This document shows positions 18,476 to 29,100 of a stretch of DNA of 64,000 nucleotides, in pieces. The translations under genes were made by a program, and so were the position numbers. Each line of letters starts with the position of its first letter. Position 1 is the stretch's first letter. This DNA is from Caballeronia glebae (lineage in GTDB: Bacteria > Pseudomonadota > Gammaproteobacteria > Burkholderiales > Burkholderiaceae): contig NZ_FCOJ02000023.1 of the NCBI RefSeq assembly GCF_001545035.1, forward strand, positions 39,871 through 103,870. The letters run 5' to 3'. A model generated the notes under the pieces. It was given only the letters and a program-made list of their open reading frames with translations, did not search any database and was not told the DNA's origin.

Positions 18476-19801
18476 ATGAGCTGTAAGCCCTTGTTCCGCA
18501 CGATCTCGACCGCGGCCGTTCTGGCCTTCGGCGTCAGCACCGCCGCGCAAGCCGCGACGGAAATCCAGTTCTGGCACGCGATGGAAGCCGCGCTCGGCGA
18601 GCGCGTGAACGATATCGCCAACGATTTCAACAAGTCGCAGAGCGATTACAAGATCGTCCCCGTGTTCAAGGGCACGTATGATCAGGCGCTCGCGGCGGGC
18701 ATCGCGGCGTACCGCAGCGGCAATGCGCCCGCGATCCTGCAGGTCTACGAAGTCGGCACCGCGACGATGATGCAGGCGAAAAAGGCCGTCATCCCGGTCT
18801 CCGACGTATTCAAGCAGGCCGGCGTGCCGCTCGACGAAAAGGCGTTCGTGCCGACCATCGCCGGTTATTACAGCGACGCCAAGACCGGTCATCTGATCTC
18901 GATGCCGTTCAACAGTTCGACGCCCGTTCTCTACTACAACAAGGACGCGTTCAAGAAAGCGGGCATCGATCCGAATCAGCCGCCGAAGACCTGGGCCGAT
19001 GTCGAAGCCGACGCGAAGAAGCTGAAGGCCGCAGGTTACTCGTGCGGTTACTCGTCGGGCTGGCAGAGCTGGATTCAGCTTGAGAACTACAGCGCGTGGC
19101 ACGCCGCGCCGTTCGCGACGAAGAACAACGGTTTCGACGGTCTCGACGCCAAGCTCGAATTCAATAAGCCGCTGCAGGTCGCGCACATCCAGTTCCTGCA
19201 GGGCATGGCGAAGGAAGGCACGTTCACCTATGTCGGCCGCAAGGATGAACCGGTGTCGAAGTTCTATAGCGGCGATTGCGGGATCATCACGAATTCGTCC
19301 GGCTCGCGCGCGACCATCGCGAAATTCGCGAAGTTCGATTACGGCGTCGGCATGATGCCCTACGACGCGAGCGTGAAGGGCGCGCCGCAGAACGCGATCA
19401 TCGGCGGCGCGAGTCTGTGGGTGTTGGCGGGCAAGGACCCGGCCGTCTACAAGGGCGTCGCGAAGTTCCTCGCTTATCTGTCGACGCCGGAAGTCGCGGC
19501 CAAGTGGCATCAGGACACAGGCTATCTGCCGGTCACGCAAGCCGCGTATGAGCTCACGCAAAAGCAGGGCTTCTACGCCAAGAATCCCGGCGCGGACATC
19601 GCGATCAAGCAGATGCTGAACAAGCCGCCGCTGCCCTACACGAAGGGTTTGCGCCTCGGCAACATGCCGCAGATCCGCACGATCGTCGATGAAGAGCTGG
19701 AGCAGGTCTGGGCCGACAAGAAGACGCCGCAACAGGCGCTCGACGCGTCGGTGCAGCGCGGCGACGAACTGCTGCGCCGCTTCGAGAAAACCGGCAATTA
19801 A
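18476..19801 (+). CDS. ugpB: sn-glycerol-3-phosphate ABC transporter, periplasmic binding protein
   Basis: A 441-residue solute-binding protein with a Sec signal ([15 protein letters not shown]). The mature start [18 protein letters not shown] and the segments [13 protein letters not shown] and [16 protein letters not shown] are close to E. coli UgpB. It binds glycerol-3-phosphate and glycerophosphodiesters released from phospholipids and passes them to UgpAE. It is the first gene of ugpBAECQ. Only 45 bp separate it from dgt, so either a compact promoter or read-through from dgt supplies it; no pho box was recognised. Confidence 0.95.
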   Translation: MSCKPLFRTISTAAVLAFGVSTAAQAATEIQFWHAMEAALGERVNDIANDFNKSQSDYKIVPVFKGTYDQALAAGIAAYRSGNAPAILQVYEVGTATMMQAKKAVIPVSDVFKQAGVPLDEKAFVPTIAGYYSDAKTGHLISMPFNSSTPVLYYNKDAFKKAGIDPNQPPKTWADVEADAKKLKAAGYSCGYSSGWQSWIQLENYSAWHAAPFATKNNGFDGLDAKLEFNKPLQVAHIQFLQGMAKEGTFTYVGRKDEPVSKFYSGDCGIITNSSGSRATIAKFAKFDYGVGMMPYDASVKGAPQNAIIGGASLWVLAGKDPAVYKGVAKFLAYLSTPEVAAKWHQDTGYLPVTQAAYELTQKQGFYAKNPGADIAIKQMLNKPPLPYTKGLRLGNMPQIRTIVDEELEQVWADKKTPQQALDASVQRGDELLRRFEKTGN

Positions 19802-19858
19802 AGGCCCCGCGCCCGCGCGCTTTGGTTCCACGCGCGGGCGCCGTCCAGGATATTCAGA

Positions 19859-20743
19859 ATGGAAAAACGGTCTCGTTTCGATACGAGCGTCTTGCCGTAT
19901 CTGCTCGTAGCGCCTCAACTCGCGATCACCGCGCTGTTCTTTCTCTGGCCCGCGGGCGAAGCGCTCTGGCAGGCCACGCAAAGTCAGGACGCGTTCGGCA
20001 CGTCGAGCGAGTTCGTCGGGCTGGCGAACTTCAAACAGCTGTTCGCCGATCCGCTCTATCTCTCGTCGTTCAACACGACGATGATCTTCTGCGCGCTCGT
20101 CACCGTGTCGGGACTCGTGATCTCGCTATTGCTCGCCGCATGCGCCGATCGCGTGACGCGTGGCGCGAAGGCGTATCAGACGCTGCTCATCTGGCCATAC
20201 GCGGTCGCGCCCGCGATCGCCGCCGTGCTGTGGTCGTTCCTCTTCAACCCGAGCATCGGACTCGTGACGTATGCGCTCGGCAAACAGGGCATCGTCTGGA
20301 ATCACGCGCTCAACGGCACTCAGGCGATGTTCCTCGTCGTGCTCGCGTCGGTGTGGAAGCAGGTGAGCTACAACTTCCTGTTCTTCTATGCGGGCCTTCA
20401 GGCGATTCCGAAATCGCTGATCGAAGCGGCCGCCATCGACGGCGCCGGACCCGTGCGCCGGTTCTTCGGCATCGCGTTGCCGCTCCTGTCGCCGACGTCC
20501 TTCTTCCTTCTCGTCGTGAATCTCGTCTACGCGTTCTTCGACACCTTTCCCGTCATCGATGCCGCGACCGGCGGCGGTCCCGCGCAATCGACCAAGACGC
20601 TCATCTACAAGATCTTCGCGGAAGGCTTCCAGGGACTCGACATCGGTAGCTCGGGCGCGCAGTCGGTCGTGCTGATGTTCATCGTCGTCGTGTTGACCGT
20701 GATCCAGTTCCGCTTCGTCGAACGCAGGGTGCAATACTCATGA
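19859..20743 (+). CDS. ugpA: sn-glycerol-3-phosphate ABC transporter permease UgpA
   Basis: A 294-residue inner-membrane permease with about six hydrophobic helices. The EAA loop that contacts the ATPase is seen as [20 protein letters not shown]. It starts 57 bp after ugpB and overlaps ugpE by 4 bp. With UgpE it forms the translocation pore energised by UgpC. Confidence 0.95.
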   Translation: MEKRSRFDTSVLPYLLVAPQLAITALFFLWPAGEALWQATQSQDAFGTSSEFVGLANFKQLFADPLYLSSFNTTMIFCALVTVSGLVISLLLAACADRVTRGAKAYQTLLIWPYAVAPAIAAVLWSFLFNPSIGLVTYALGKQGIVWNHALNGTQAMFLVVLASVWKQVSYNFLFFYAGLQAIPKSLIEAAAIDGAGPVRRFFGIALPLLSPTSFFLLVVNLVYAFFDTFPVIDAATGGGPAQSTKTLIYKIFAEGFQGLDIGSSGAQSVVLMFIVVVLTVIQFRFVERRVQYS

Positions 20744-21585
20744 TCGAAAACCGTCGCGGCTTCGATATCTTCTGTCACGCGATCCTTTTGCTGGGCGTCG
20801 CGCTGGTCGTGTTTCCGGTCTACGTCGCGTTCTGCGCGGCTACGATGAACTCGAAGGAAGTGTTCAGCGTGCCGCTCTCGCTCGTGCCGAGCACGCATCT
20901 CTTCGAGAACATCGCGTATATCTGGACGCACGGCAGCGGCAACGCGGCGGCGCCCTTCGGCCGCATGTTGCTCAACAGCCTCGTGATGGCGCTGGTGATT
21001 TCGATCGGCAAGATCGCCGTGTCGATCGTCTCCGCGTACGCAATCGTATTCTTCCGTTTTCCGTTGAAGAACCTTGCGTTCTGGCTCATCTTCATCACGC
21101 TGATGCTGCCCGTCGAGGTGCGTATCTTTCCGACGGTGCAAGTCGTTTCGTCGATGCATCTGTCGAACACGTATGCGGGATTGACGCTGCCGCTGATCGC
21201 ATCCGCGACGGCGACGTTCCTTTTCCGCCAGTTCTTCATGACGCTGCCCGACGAACTGATGGAGGCGGCGCGCATCGACGGCGCGGGCGCGCTGCGTTTC
21301 TTCTGGGATGTCGTGTTGCCGCTTTCGAAGACGAACATCGCGGCGCTTTTCGTCATCACGTTCATCTACGGCTGGAATCAATACCTCTGGCCAATTCTGA
21401 TCACCAACGAAGTGTCGCTGCAGACGGCGGTGGTTGGCATCAAGAGCATGATCGCGTCGGGCGACACCGCGACCGAATGGCATTACGTGATGGCGGCGAC
21501 GCTGCTCGCGATGCTGCCGCCGCTCGCGGTCGTCCTGACGATGCAGCGCTGGTTCGTGCGCGGACTCGTGGACTCAGAAAAATAA
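20740..21585 (+). CDS. ugpE: sn-glycerol-3-phosphate ABC transporter permease UgpE
   Basis: A 281-residue permease and partner of UgpA. The EAA motif is [19 protein letters not shown]. Six hydrophobic segments can be picked out. The start overlaps the ugpA stop (ATGA), so the two permeases are probably translated in a coupled way and made in equal amounts. A short 17-bp gap precedes ugpC. Confidence 0.95.
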   Translation: MIENRRGFDIFCHAILLLGVALVVFPVYVAFCAATMNSKEVFSVPLSLVPSTHLFENIAYIWTHGSGNAAAPFGRMLLNSLVMALVISIGKIAVSIVSAYAIVFFRFPLKNLAFWLIFITLMLPVEVRIFPTVQVVSSMHLSNTYAGLTLPLIASATATFLFRQFFMTLPDELMEAARIDGAGALRFFWDVVLPLSKTNIAALFVITFIYGWNQYLWPILITNEVSLQTAVVGIKSMIASGDTATEWHYVMAATLLAMLPPLAVVLTMQRWFVRGLVDSEK

Positions 21586-21602
21586 CGGAGAAGACTTCAT
21601 CG

Positions 21603-22688
21603 ATGGCCGCATTGAATCTCAAAAGCGTCAAGAAAACATACGACGGCTCGAACTATGTGCTGCACGGCATCGACGTGGCGATCGAGGACGGCGAGTTCGT
21701 CGTGATGGTCGGGCCGTCGGGCTGCGGGAAGTCGACGCTGTTGCGCATGGTCGCGGGACTCGAAAGCGTGTCCGAAGGCGCGATCGAAATCGGCGGCAAG
21801 GTCGTGAACAGGCTGGAACCGAAGGATCGCGACATCGCGATGGTTTTTCAGAACTACGCACTTTATCCGCACATGAGCGTCGCGCAGAATATGGCGTATG
21901 CGCTGAAGATTGGCGGCGCGGACAAGAAGACCATCGAGTCGCGTGTCGCAAATGCCGCGCGCATCCTCGAACTCGAACATCTGCTTGCACGCAAGCCGCG
22001 CGAATTGTCCGGCGGGCAGCGGCAGCGCGTTGCAATGGGCCGTGCGATTGTGCGTGAGCCGGCCGTGTTTTTGTTCGATGAACCGTTGTCGAATCTGGAC
22101 GCCAAGCTTCGCGTGCAGATGCGCCTCGAAATTCAGCGCCTGCACGCGCGTCTCGCGACCACGAGCCTGTACGTCACGCACGATCAGATCGAAGCGATGA
22201 CACTGGCGCAGCGCGTCATCGTCATGAACAAAGGCCATGCTGAACAGATCGGCGCGCCGACGGACGTGTACGAACGCCCGGCCACGGTATTCGTGGCGAG
22301 CTTCATCGGCTCGCCGGCAATGAATCTGCTCGAAGGCCGTCTGTCCGAAGACGGTTCTACTTTCGAGATCGCGGGCAATGGTCCGACGCTGCCGGTCGCG
22401 GGCGCGAGCGGTATCACGAGCGCGATGCACGGGCGTGAGTGGATCGTCGGCATTCGTCCGGAGCACCTGACGCCCGGCAACGAGAACGCGCCGAGCGCGG
22501 CGCTTGAAGTGGATTCGGCCGAACTGCTCGGCGCGGACAATCTCGCGCACGGCAAGTGGGGCAAGCACGATGTCGCAGCGCGCTTGCCGCATGAGCATCG
22601 TCCGCAGCGTGGCGAGCGGTTGAGCGTATCGTTGCCCGTGCGCCATCTGCATTTCTTCGATCCGGCGACGGGACTGCGCGCGAACTAA
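21603..22688 (+). CDS. ugpC: sn-glycerol-3-phosphate ABC transporter ATPase UgpC
   Basis: A 361-residue ABC ATPase. Walker [10 protein letters not shown] is at 37-45, the signature [14 protein letters not shown] follows, Walker B is [12 protein letters not shown] and the switch His is in YVTHDQ. The C-terminal ~130 residues form the regulatory TOBE-type domain of MalK/UgpC proteins, with the family segment [11 protein letters not shown]. The ATG at 21603 follows a GGAGAAG site; the reading back to 21477 overlaps ugpE and is rejected. Confidence 0.95.
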   Translation: MAALNLKSVKKTYDGSNYVLHGIDVAIEDGEFVVMVGPSGCGKSTLLRMVAGLESVSEGAIEIGGKVVNRLEPKDRDIAMVFQNYALYPHMSVAQNMAYALKIGGADKKTIESRVANAARILELEHLLARKPRELSGGQRQRVAMGRAIVREPAVFLFDEPLSNLDAKLRVQMRLEIQRLHARLATTSLYVTHDQIEAMTLAQRVIVMNKGHAEQIGAPTDVYERPATVFVASFIGSPAMNLLEGRLSEDGSTFEIAGNGPTLPVAGASGITSAMHGREWIVGIRPEHLTPGNENAPSAALEVDSAELLGADNLAHGKWGKHDVAARLPHEHRPQRGERLSVSLPVRHLHFFDPATGLRAN

Positions 22689-22701
22689 TGGAGGCGATGC
22701 G

Positions 22702-23457
22702 ATGAGAACCTGGCCTTATCCCGCGATCGTCGCGCATCGCGGCGGCGGCAAACTCGCGCCGGAAAACACGCTCGAAGCCATCGACGTGGGCGCGCGTTTC
22801 GGCCACAAGATGATCGAGTTCGACGCGAAACTCTCCGCCGACGACATCGTCTTCCTGCTGCACGACGACGCGGTGGACCGAACGTCGAACGGACGCGGCG
22901 CGGCAAAAGCCATGACCTACGCGCAATTGCGCGCGCTCGATGCGGGCACGTGGTTCAGCGCCGAGTTCGCGAACGCGCGTATGCCCACGCTCGTGCAAGT
23001 GTACGAACGATGCATGAAGCATGGACTCGCGGCGAACATCGAGATCAAGCCGAGTCAGGGCCGCGATGTCGAAACCGGCGTGCTGGTCGCGCGTGAGGCG
23101 GCGCACTTGTGGGCGGATGCTGAAGTCGCGCCGCTGTTGTCATCGTTTTCATATGCGGCGCTGGAAGCCGCGCGCGATGTCGCGCCGAATCTTCCGCGAG
23201 GCATGCTTTACGAGCGCGTGCCCGCGAACTGGCGCGCACAGACTTCGGCGTTGTCGTGCGTGTCGCTTCACGCGAACCATCGCACGCTCGATGAAGCGCT
23301 CGTGGCGCAAATCAAGGATGCCGGCTTGCGCATTCTCGCCTATACGGTGAACGACCCGGCGCGCGCGCAGTTGCTCGCGCAATGGGGCGTCGATGCGATC
23401 TGTACGGATCGCATCGACATTATCGGCGCGGATTTTCGGGAGGCGTCGTCGGGTTGA
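22702..23457 (+). CDS. ugpQ: Glycerophosphodiester phosphodiesterase UgpQ
   Basis: A 251-residue cytoplasmic GDPD-family enzyme that hydrolyses imported glycerophosphodiesters to glycerol-3-phosphate and an alcohol. The catalytic start HRGGGKLAPENTLEAI, then EFDAKLSADDIVFLLHDD, carries the expected metal-binding Glu/Asp and both catalytic His. There is no signal peptide, unlike periplasmic GlpQ. It is the last gene of the ugp operon, starting 13 bp after ugpC. Confidence 0.95.
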   Translation: MRTWPYPAIVAHRGGGKLAPENTLEAIDVGARFGHKMIEFDAKLSADDIVFLLHDDAVDRTSNGRGAAKAMTYAQLRALDAGTWFSAEFANARMPTLVQVYERCMKHGLAANIEIKPSQGRDVETGVLVAREAAHLWADAEVAPLLSSFSYAALEAARDVAPNLPRGMLYERVPANWRAQTSALSCVSLHANHRTLDEALVAQIKDAGLRILAYTVNDPARAQLLAQWGVDAICTDRIDIIGADFREASSG

Positions 23458-23461
23458 GACG

Positions 23462-23839
23462 TCAGCGCACGCGGGCGAGCAGCACGCCTGCGACAAGCGC
23501 AAGCCCGCCGACCAGCGCAATGGTTTGCCAGGGCTTTTCGTGAAGGTAGGCGTCGGCGCCTTCGAACGCGACGCCCGCGCGCTCGCGTAGTGCCGCGTGG
23601 GTATCATTCAGACGTGCGCGGGCGCTGTCGAGGCGCTCGCCGATCTGCGCGCGTAGCGCAGCCGCATCGGCCGAGGTGCCTTCGGCCAGCGTATTTTCAA
23701 GTTCGCCGAGAAGCGTGCGGAGTTCGACGCCGATATCCTCGGCTGCTTCACGGCCGTGCCGCGCCATGCGTCGTGCGCGGCGGCTCGTCGTGGTCCATGA
23801 ATCTCCGATGGCGTCTCGCGTGTTAGGCAATGCGTTCAT
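23462..23839 (-). CDS. DUF883 / ElaB-YqjD family membrane protein
   Basis: A 125-residue protein with an Ala/Arg-rich helical body likely to form a coiled coil (LRTLLGELENTLAEG through ARLNDTHAALRERAG), then a Pro-containing hinge (YLHEKPWQTIAL) and a glycine-rich C-terminal helix (VGGLALVAGVLLARVR). This is the ElaB/YqjD/DUF883 layout. In E. coli, YqjD and ElaB are inner-membrane proteins that associate with ribosomes in stationary phase, but function here is not shown. It is convergent with ugpQ, with only 4 bp between the stops. Confidence 0.85.
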   Translation of the reverse strand: MNALPNTRDAIGDSWTTTSRRARRMARHGREAAEDIGVELRTLLGELENTLAEGTSADAAALRAQIGERLDSARARLNDTHAALRERAGVAFEGADAYLHEKPWQTIALVGGLALVAGVLLARVR

Positions 23840-24038
23840 AGATCGCTCCGTCGATGGATAGTCGTGGATAACCCGCTAATGGCGGCGGGGAAACACATGA
23901 TGCAGCAAATTCAATGCCGGTGCGTCGACATTGCGCAATGCGTCGGTAAGCGCGACCGCGCAGCCGCTTTCGCGCACGCAGACGCGTAAGAACTGCAAGC
24001 GACGCTCTTTCGCGGAGGTCACATTTACAAGGATCATG

Positions 24039-24091
24039 CAAAAAATAACGCCGGCATATGCGAATCATGCCGGCGTTATCTTGCTTTTTGC
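24039..24091 (-). terminator. Strong hairpin terminator for the ompW-like gene
   Basis: ATAACGCCGGCAT (24045-24057) and ATGCCGGCGTTAT (24067-24079) form a 13-bp stem; outer GCAAAAA (24039-24045) and TTTTTGC (24085-24091) extend it. Read on the minus strand, the stem runs straight into TTTTTTGC, so it terminates the OmpW-family gene that ends at 24136. Confidence 0.85.
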
Positions 24092-24135
24092 GATGACGTT
24101 TATATCGTCGCTACATGCCAATGAGCGGTATCGCT

Positions 24136-24861
24136 TCAGAATCGATAGCCAACTCGCAAATACGTAACGATCGGGTTGAGCGTGATTTTCGCCTGCGATT
24201 GGACATTGAGCGTGCCAACGGGCGTTTGAGCCTGCGTGTTCAACTTCGCGGTGGCCTTCAACGGAATGAACGACACGGAAAATCCGGCGAACCAGTGTTC
24301 CGTGAAGTTGTAAGTCGCGCCGACATTAAACACGGGCGCCCACGAACTATCTGTGTCGACGCTGGTCGGACCATGCAGGACCGAGCCTTCGAACTGCTCA
24401 TTGGTGATCTTCGCGTCGGTGAACCAGGTGCGGGTCACGCCAAGGCCGACGAACGGACGGAACTTCGCCGTAGGAGCATTGAAGAAGTATTTGAACAGCA
24501 GCGTCGGGCTCCACTGCTTCGCGCTGCCGAGCTTTCCGTACTGTGAGAAGGTGCCGGTGCCTTCAAGGTCGAACGTGGGTGGAATGCCCATTTCGAGTTC
24601 GGCGGCGATATGGTCGGTGGCGAAGTAGCCCAGTGTGAAGCCGGCCGTGTCAGCGCTCGATATGCCAGCGCCTGTGCCGGGAACATCGATATTGACCGGA
24701 GATCCGCCTACACTTGTTTCTTTGAGCGGACCACTGCTGTCATTCGGGGCGAAGTGAAACCAGCCTGCTGTTGCATAGAAGGACCCAGCCGATTGTGCAT
24801 GCGCCGCGGTGGACACACACGCTAAAGCCGCGATCCCCGTGATGACTTGTTTTATTTTCAA
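24136..24861 (-). CDS. ompW: OmpW-family outer-membrane protein
   Basis: A 241-residue small beta-barrel porin. The signal peptide KIKQVITGIAALACVSTAAHAQ precedes a mature part with alternating hydrophobic strands, such as SFYATAGWFHFAPN, FTLGYFATDHIAAELEM and RPFVGLGVTRTWF, ending in the aromatic terminus YLRVGYRF required for barrel assembly. I chose a TTG start at 24861 because GGAGGAG lies six bases upstream and a signal peptide follows immediately; upstream in-frame starts would add up to 64 unlikely residues. OmpW proteins are eight-stranded barrels that let small hydrophobic molecules through. It is monocistronic. Confidence 0.88.
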   Translation of the reverse strand: MKIKQVITGIAALACVSTAAHAQSAGSFYATAGWFHFAPNDSSGPLKETSVGGSPVNIDVPGTGAGISSADTAGFTLGYFATDHIAAELEMGIPPTFDLEGTGTFSQYGKLGSAKQWSPTLLFKYFFNAPTAKFRPFVGLGVTRTWFTDAKITNEQFEGSVLHGPTSVDTDSSWAPVFNVGATYNFTEHWFAGFSVSFIPLKATAKLNTQAQTPVGTLNVQSQAKITLNPIVTYLRVGYRF

Positions 24862-25066
24862 TTTGTGCTCCTCCGAAAAAGCACGCTCATTATGAACACA
24901 ACATTTCACATTAACCATAGCGGTGCCGTAGAGCATTCTCCCTAGGGCGAAGAGCGGCTTTGGGGCTTCGTTGCACGGCAATTGCATGTGTTTGTCCACG
25001 CTGCCGCAACGGCTCCGAAAGGTCCCCAAAAGGGGTAACACAAACGCGACCAACGGAAAATCCAGA

Positions 25067-25774
25067 ATGGCACGGCTTGCACGACTCTACGTTCCCGAAC
25101 AGCCGCAGCATGTCATCCTGCGAGGTCTCGACCAGCAACCCGCCTTCGTCGACGACCAGGACTACGAGCTCTTCATCGACTGCTTGAGGACTGCTTCACG
25201 TGATCATCACCTCTCCATTCACGCCTATGCGCTGATGCCGCAAGCGGTGCATCTGCTCGTCACGCCGCGCGACGAGGCCAGCTTGCCCAAAGCGATGCAG
25301 GCGGTCGGGCGTCGTTACGTGGCGCATTTCAATCGCCGTTACATGCGACGCGGCACGCTCTGGGAGGGCCGCTATCGCGCGACAGTCATCGAGGGCGATC
25401 GATACTTTCTGCTCGCTACGCGCGTCGTTGAAATGGCGCCCGTGCGCGCGCAACTCGTCGCGGCGCCGCAGGACTACAAGTGGTCCAGCTTCCGTCATCA
25501 CACCGGGCTCGCGCTCGATGGGCTTATCACCGACCATCCGCTCTTCTGGTCGCTCGGCAACACGCCGTTCGAACGCCAGCACGCCTACAAGGAGTTGTGC
25601 GAACAGCCGCCCGACGAGCGCGAAGCCAACCGTCTCCTGCAAGCGACACTCAAAGGCTGGGTACTAGGCAGCGAAGCCTATCGAGAATGGGCATCGCATG
25701 CGGCCAACCGTCGGGTGTCGCCTCTGCCGCGCGGACGTCCGCGCAAGATCCGCGAAACTCCACAGACTCAATAA
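25067..25774 (+). CDS. RAYT-like (IS200-type Y1) transposase with a damaged HUH motif
   Basis: A 235-residue protein of the REP-associated tyrosine transposase group. Family landmarks are ARLYVPEQPQHVILRG at the N-terminus, FIDCLRTASRDHHLSIHAYALMP, the block RRGTLWEGRYRATVI, and DYKWSSFRHHTG. The HUH metal site, usually MPNHVHLL, reads MPQAVHLL, so its first His is Ala. The usual RYIELNPVRA reads RVVEMAPVRA, losing the Tyr. No terminal inverted repeats or target duplication are visible. It has its own terminator and lies directly upstream of gltB. I read it as a domesticated, probably DNA-cleavage-dead relative. The start at 25067 is chosen for the family N-terminus. Confidence 0.85.
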   Translation: MARLARLYVPEQPQHVILRGLDQQPAFVDDQDYELFIDCLRTASRDHHLSIHAYALMPQAVHLLVTPRDEASLPKAMQAVGRRYVAHFNRRYMRRGTLWEGRYRATVIEGDRYFLLATRVVEMAPVRAQLVAAPQDYKWSSFRHHTGLALDGLITDHPLFWSLGNTPFERQHAYKELCEQPPDEREANRLLQATLKGWVLGSEAYREWASHAANRRVSPLPRGRPRKIRETPQTQ

Positions 25775-25805
25775 CGGCCGTCAGGGGCGTTCCTGAAGCG
25801 CAAAT

Positions 25806-25846
25806 GAAACGGCGTCTCGAATTTTCGAGGTTCGCCGTTTCTTTTT
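25806..25846 (+). terminator. Intrinsic terminator after the RAYT-like gene
   Basis: GAAACGGCG (25806-25814) pairs with CGCCGTTTC (25833-25841), with an inner stem CTCGAA/TTCGAG, followed by TTTTT. It isolates the RAYT-like gene from gltB. Confidence 0.85.
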
Positions 25847-25863
25847 CGCCATTTTCGATGCGT

Positions 25864-25907
25864 CCCTAATATATTGGGGCAAATCTGCACCATATCGATA
25901 ATTGGTG
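25864..25907. promoter_or_regulatory. Two adjacent AT-rich dyads upstream of gltB
   Basis: The 327-bp gap between the RAYT-like gene and gltB is markedly AT-richer than the genes around it. CCCTAATATATTGGGG (25864-25879) is a near-perfect 16-bp dyad (7 of 8 pairs), and CACCA...TGGTG (25888-25907) forms a second, looser dyad around TATCGATA. They lie about 200-240 bp before the gltB start and could be operator sites for a nitrogen-responsive regulator. No sigma-54 site was recognised. The rest of the gap holds no evident gene. Confidence 0.35.
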
Positions 25908-26101
25908 TCATATCATCAAGTTTTATTTGCCATCGCTTTGATTCGTCGCGTATATTTCGATTTCCGGCAAATGCCGCGGTGCAGCGTGCCGCGCACGACC
26001 GTGCTTCGTGACACATCAAGTTGAAAAAACGCGTCACAAGCGACAAGAAAATGGTTCAACGGCCGAGCGAGTCGGCCCCTCACAGTAGAGACGGTGTCCC
26101 C

Positions 26102-29100
26102 ATGAACGATCATCAGCAACCGGCAGCCGGTTCGCTTCCCGCCGCGCAGGGCATGTACGACCCTGCGAACGAACACGACGCGTGCGGCGTCGGCTTCGTC
26201 GCCCATATCAAGGGGAAAAAGAGCCACGAGATCATTCAGCAGGGTCTCAAGATTCTCGAAAATCTCGATCACCGCGGCGCGGTCGGCGCCGATCCGCTGA
26301 TGGGCGACGGCGCCGGCATCCTGATTCAGGTGCCGGACGGCTTCTATCGCGAAGAAATGGCCAAGCAGGGCGTGACGTTGCCGCCGGCCGGCGAGTACGG
26401 CGTCGGCATGATCTTTCTGCCGAAGGAACACGCATCGCGTCTCGCGTGCGAGCAGGAACTCGAGCGCACGGTGAAGGCCGAAGGGCAGGTCGTGCTTGGC
26501 TGGCGCGACGTTCCCGTCGACGGCAACATGCCCATTTCGCCGACCGTGAAGGCGAGCGAGCCGCTGATTCGCCAGATCTTCATCGGCCGCGGCAAGGACA
26601 TCGTCGTGACGGACGCGCTGGAGCGCAAGCTGTACGTCATCCGCAAGACGGCGAGCCATCGCATTCAGGCGCTGAAGCTCAAGCACGGCAAGGAATACTT
26701 CGTGCCGTCGATGTCGTCGCGCACGGTCGTCTACAAGGGTCTGCTGCTGGCGGGTCAGGTCGGCGTGTATTACCGCGATCTGCAGGACGAACGCGTCGTG
26801 TCGGCGCTCGCGCTCGTGCATCAGCGCTTCTCGACGAACACGTTTCCGGCGTGGGAACTCGCGCACCCGTATCGCATGATCGCGCACAACGGTGAAATCA
26901 ACACCGTGAAGGGCAACGTCAACTGGCTGAACGCGCGCACCGGCGCGATCGCGTCGTACGTGCTCGGCGACGATCTGCCGAAGCTCTGGCCGCTCATCTA
27001 TCCGGGCCAGTCCGACACCGCTTCGTTCGACAATTGCCTCGAACTGCTCGTGATGGCCGGCTACCCGCTCGTCCACGCGATGATGATGATGATTCCCGAA
27101 GCGTGGGAACAGCACACGCTGATGGACGACAACCGCCGCGCGTTCTATGAATATCACGCCGCGATGATGGAGCCGTGGGACGGCCCCGCCGCGATCGCCT
27201 TCACGGACGGCCGCCAGATTGGCGCGACGCTCGACCGTAACGGTCTGCGTCCGGCGCGCTATCTCGTCACCGACGACGACCTCGTGATCCTCGCGTCGGA
27301 ATCCGGCGTGCTGCCCATTCCCGAGTCGAAGATCGTCAAGAAGTGGCGTCTGCAGCCGGGCAAGATGTTCCTGATCGACATGGAGCAGGGCCGCATCATC
27401 GAGGACAAGGAGCTGAAGGACAACCTGTCCAACGCGAAGCCGTACAAGAGCTGGATCGACGCCGTGCGCATCAAGCTCGACGAGATCGAGCCGAAGGCGG
27501 AAGACGTCGAGACGCAACGCCGCGAGGCCGCCGCGCTGCTAGACCGTCAGCAGGCGTTCGGCTACACGCAGGAAGACCTCAAGTTCCTGATGGCGCCGAT
27601 GGCGCAAGCGGGCGAAGAGGCCGTCGGCTCGATGGGCAACGACTCGCCGCTCGCGGTCATGTCCAACAAGAACAAGACGCTCTACAACTATTTCAAGCAG
27701 TTGTTCGCGCAAGTGACGAACCCGCCGATCGACCCGATCCGCGAAAACCTCGTCATGTCGCTCAACTCGTTCATCGGCCCGAAGCCGAATCTGCTCGACA
27801 CGACCAACATCAACCCGACGATGCGCCTCGAAGTGTCGCAGCCCGTGCTCGACTTCAAGGACATCGCGAAGATTCGCGCGATCGACAAGTACACCGGCGG
27901 CAAATTCAGTTCGTATGAGCTGAACATCTGCTATCCGGCGGCGTGGGGCAAGGAAGGCATCGAGGCGCGCATTGCGTCGCTGTGCGCGGAAGCCGTGGAT
28001 GCCGTGCGGTCCGGCTACAACATCCTGATCGTGTCCGATCGCAAGATGGACCGCGACAACGTGGCGATTCCGGCGCTGCTCGCCACCTCCGCGATTCACT
28101 CGCATCTCGTGCAGCATGGTCTGCGCACGAGCACGGGTCTTGTCGTGGAAACGGGCTCGGCGCGCGAGACGCATCACTTCGCGCTGCTCGCGGGCTACGG
28201 CGCGGAAGCCGTTCACCCGTACCTCGCGCTGGAGACGCTCGCCAACATGGCCGAAGGGCTGAAGGGCGATCTGTCGGCGGACAAGGTCATCTACAACTTC
28301 ACGAAGGCGGTCGGCAAGGGGCTGTTGAAGGTCATGTCGAAGATGGGCATTTCGACGTACATGTCCTACACCGGCGCGCAGATTTTCGAAGGCGTCGGCC
28401 TGTCGTCGGAACTCGTCGAGAAGTACTTCAAGGGCACGGCGACGAAGGTCGGCGGCATCGGCATCTTCGAAGTGGCGGAAGAAGCCATTCACCTGCATCG
28501 CGATGCTTTCGGCGACAACCCGGTCCTCGCGAACATGCTCGACGCGGGCGGCGAGTACGCGTACCGCGTGCGTGGCGAAGAGCACATGTGGACGCCGGAC
28601 GCGATCGCCAAGCTGCAGCACTCGGCGCGCAGCAACTCGTATCAGACGTACAAGGAATACGCGCACATCATCAACGACCAGACGAAGCGTCACATGACGT
28701 TCCGCGGTCTGTTCGAGTTCAAGGTGTCGCCGTCGAAGGCCATTCCGCTCGATGAAGTCGAGTCGGCGAAGGACATCGTGAAGCGCTTTGCCACGGGCGC
28801 GATGTCGCTCGGCTCGATCAGCACGGAAGCGCACGCCACGCTCGCCGTCGCGATGAACCGCATCGGCGGCAAGTCGAACACCGGCGAAGGCGGCGAGGAC
28901 GAAACGCGTTATCGCAACGAACTGCGCGGCATTCCGATCAAGAACGGCGACACGCTGCAATCGATCATCGGCAAGGAAGTCGTCAGCGACATCCCGCTGA
29001 AGGACGGCGATTCGCTGCGCTCGAAGATCAAGCAGGTGGCGTCGGGTCGTTTCGGCGTGACGGCGGAGTATCTGGCGTCGGCGGATCAGATCCAGATCAA

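Noticed and set aside
25067..25846. An active IS200/IS605 insertion sequence
   Set aside because: No subterminal hairpins framing an element, no TnpB, and degraded HUH and tyrosine motifs; a domesticated gene fits better.
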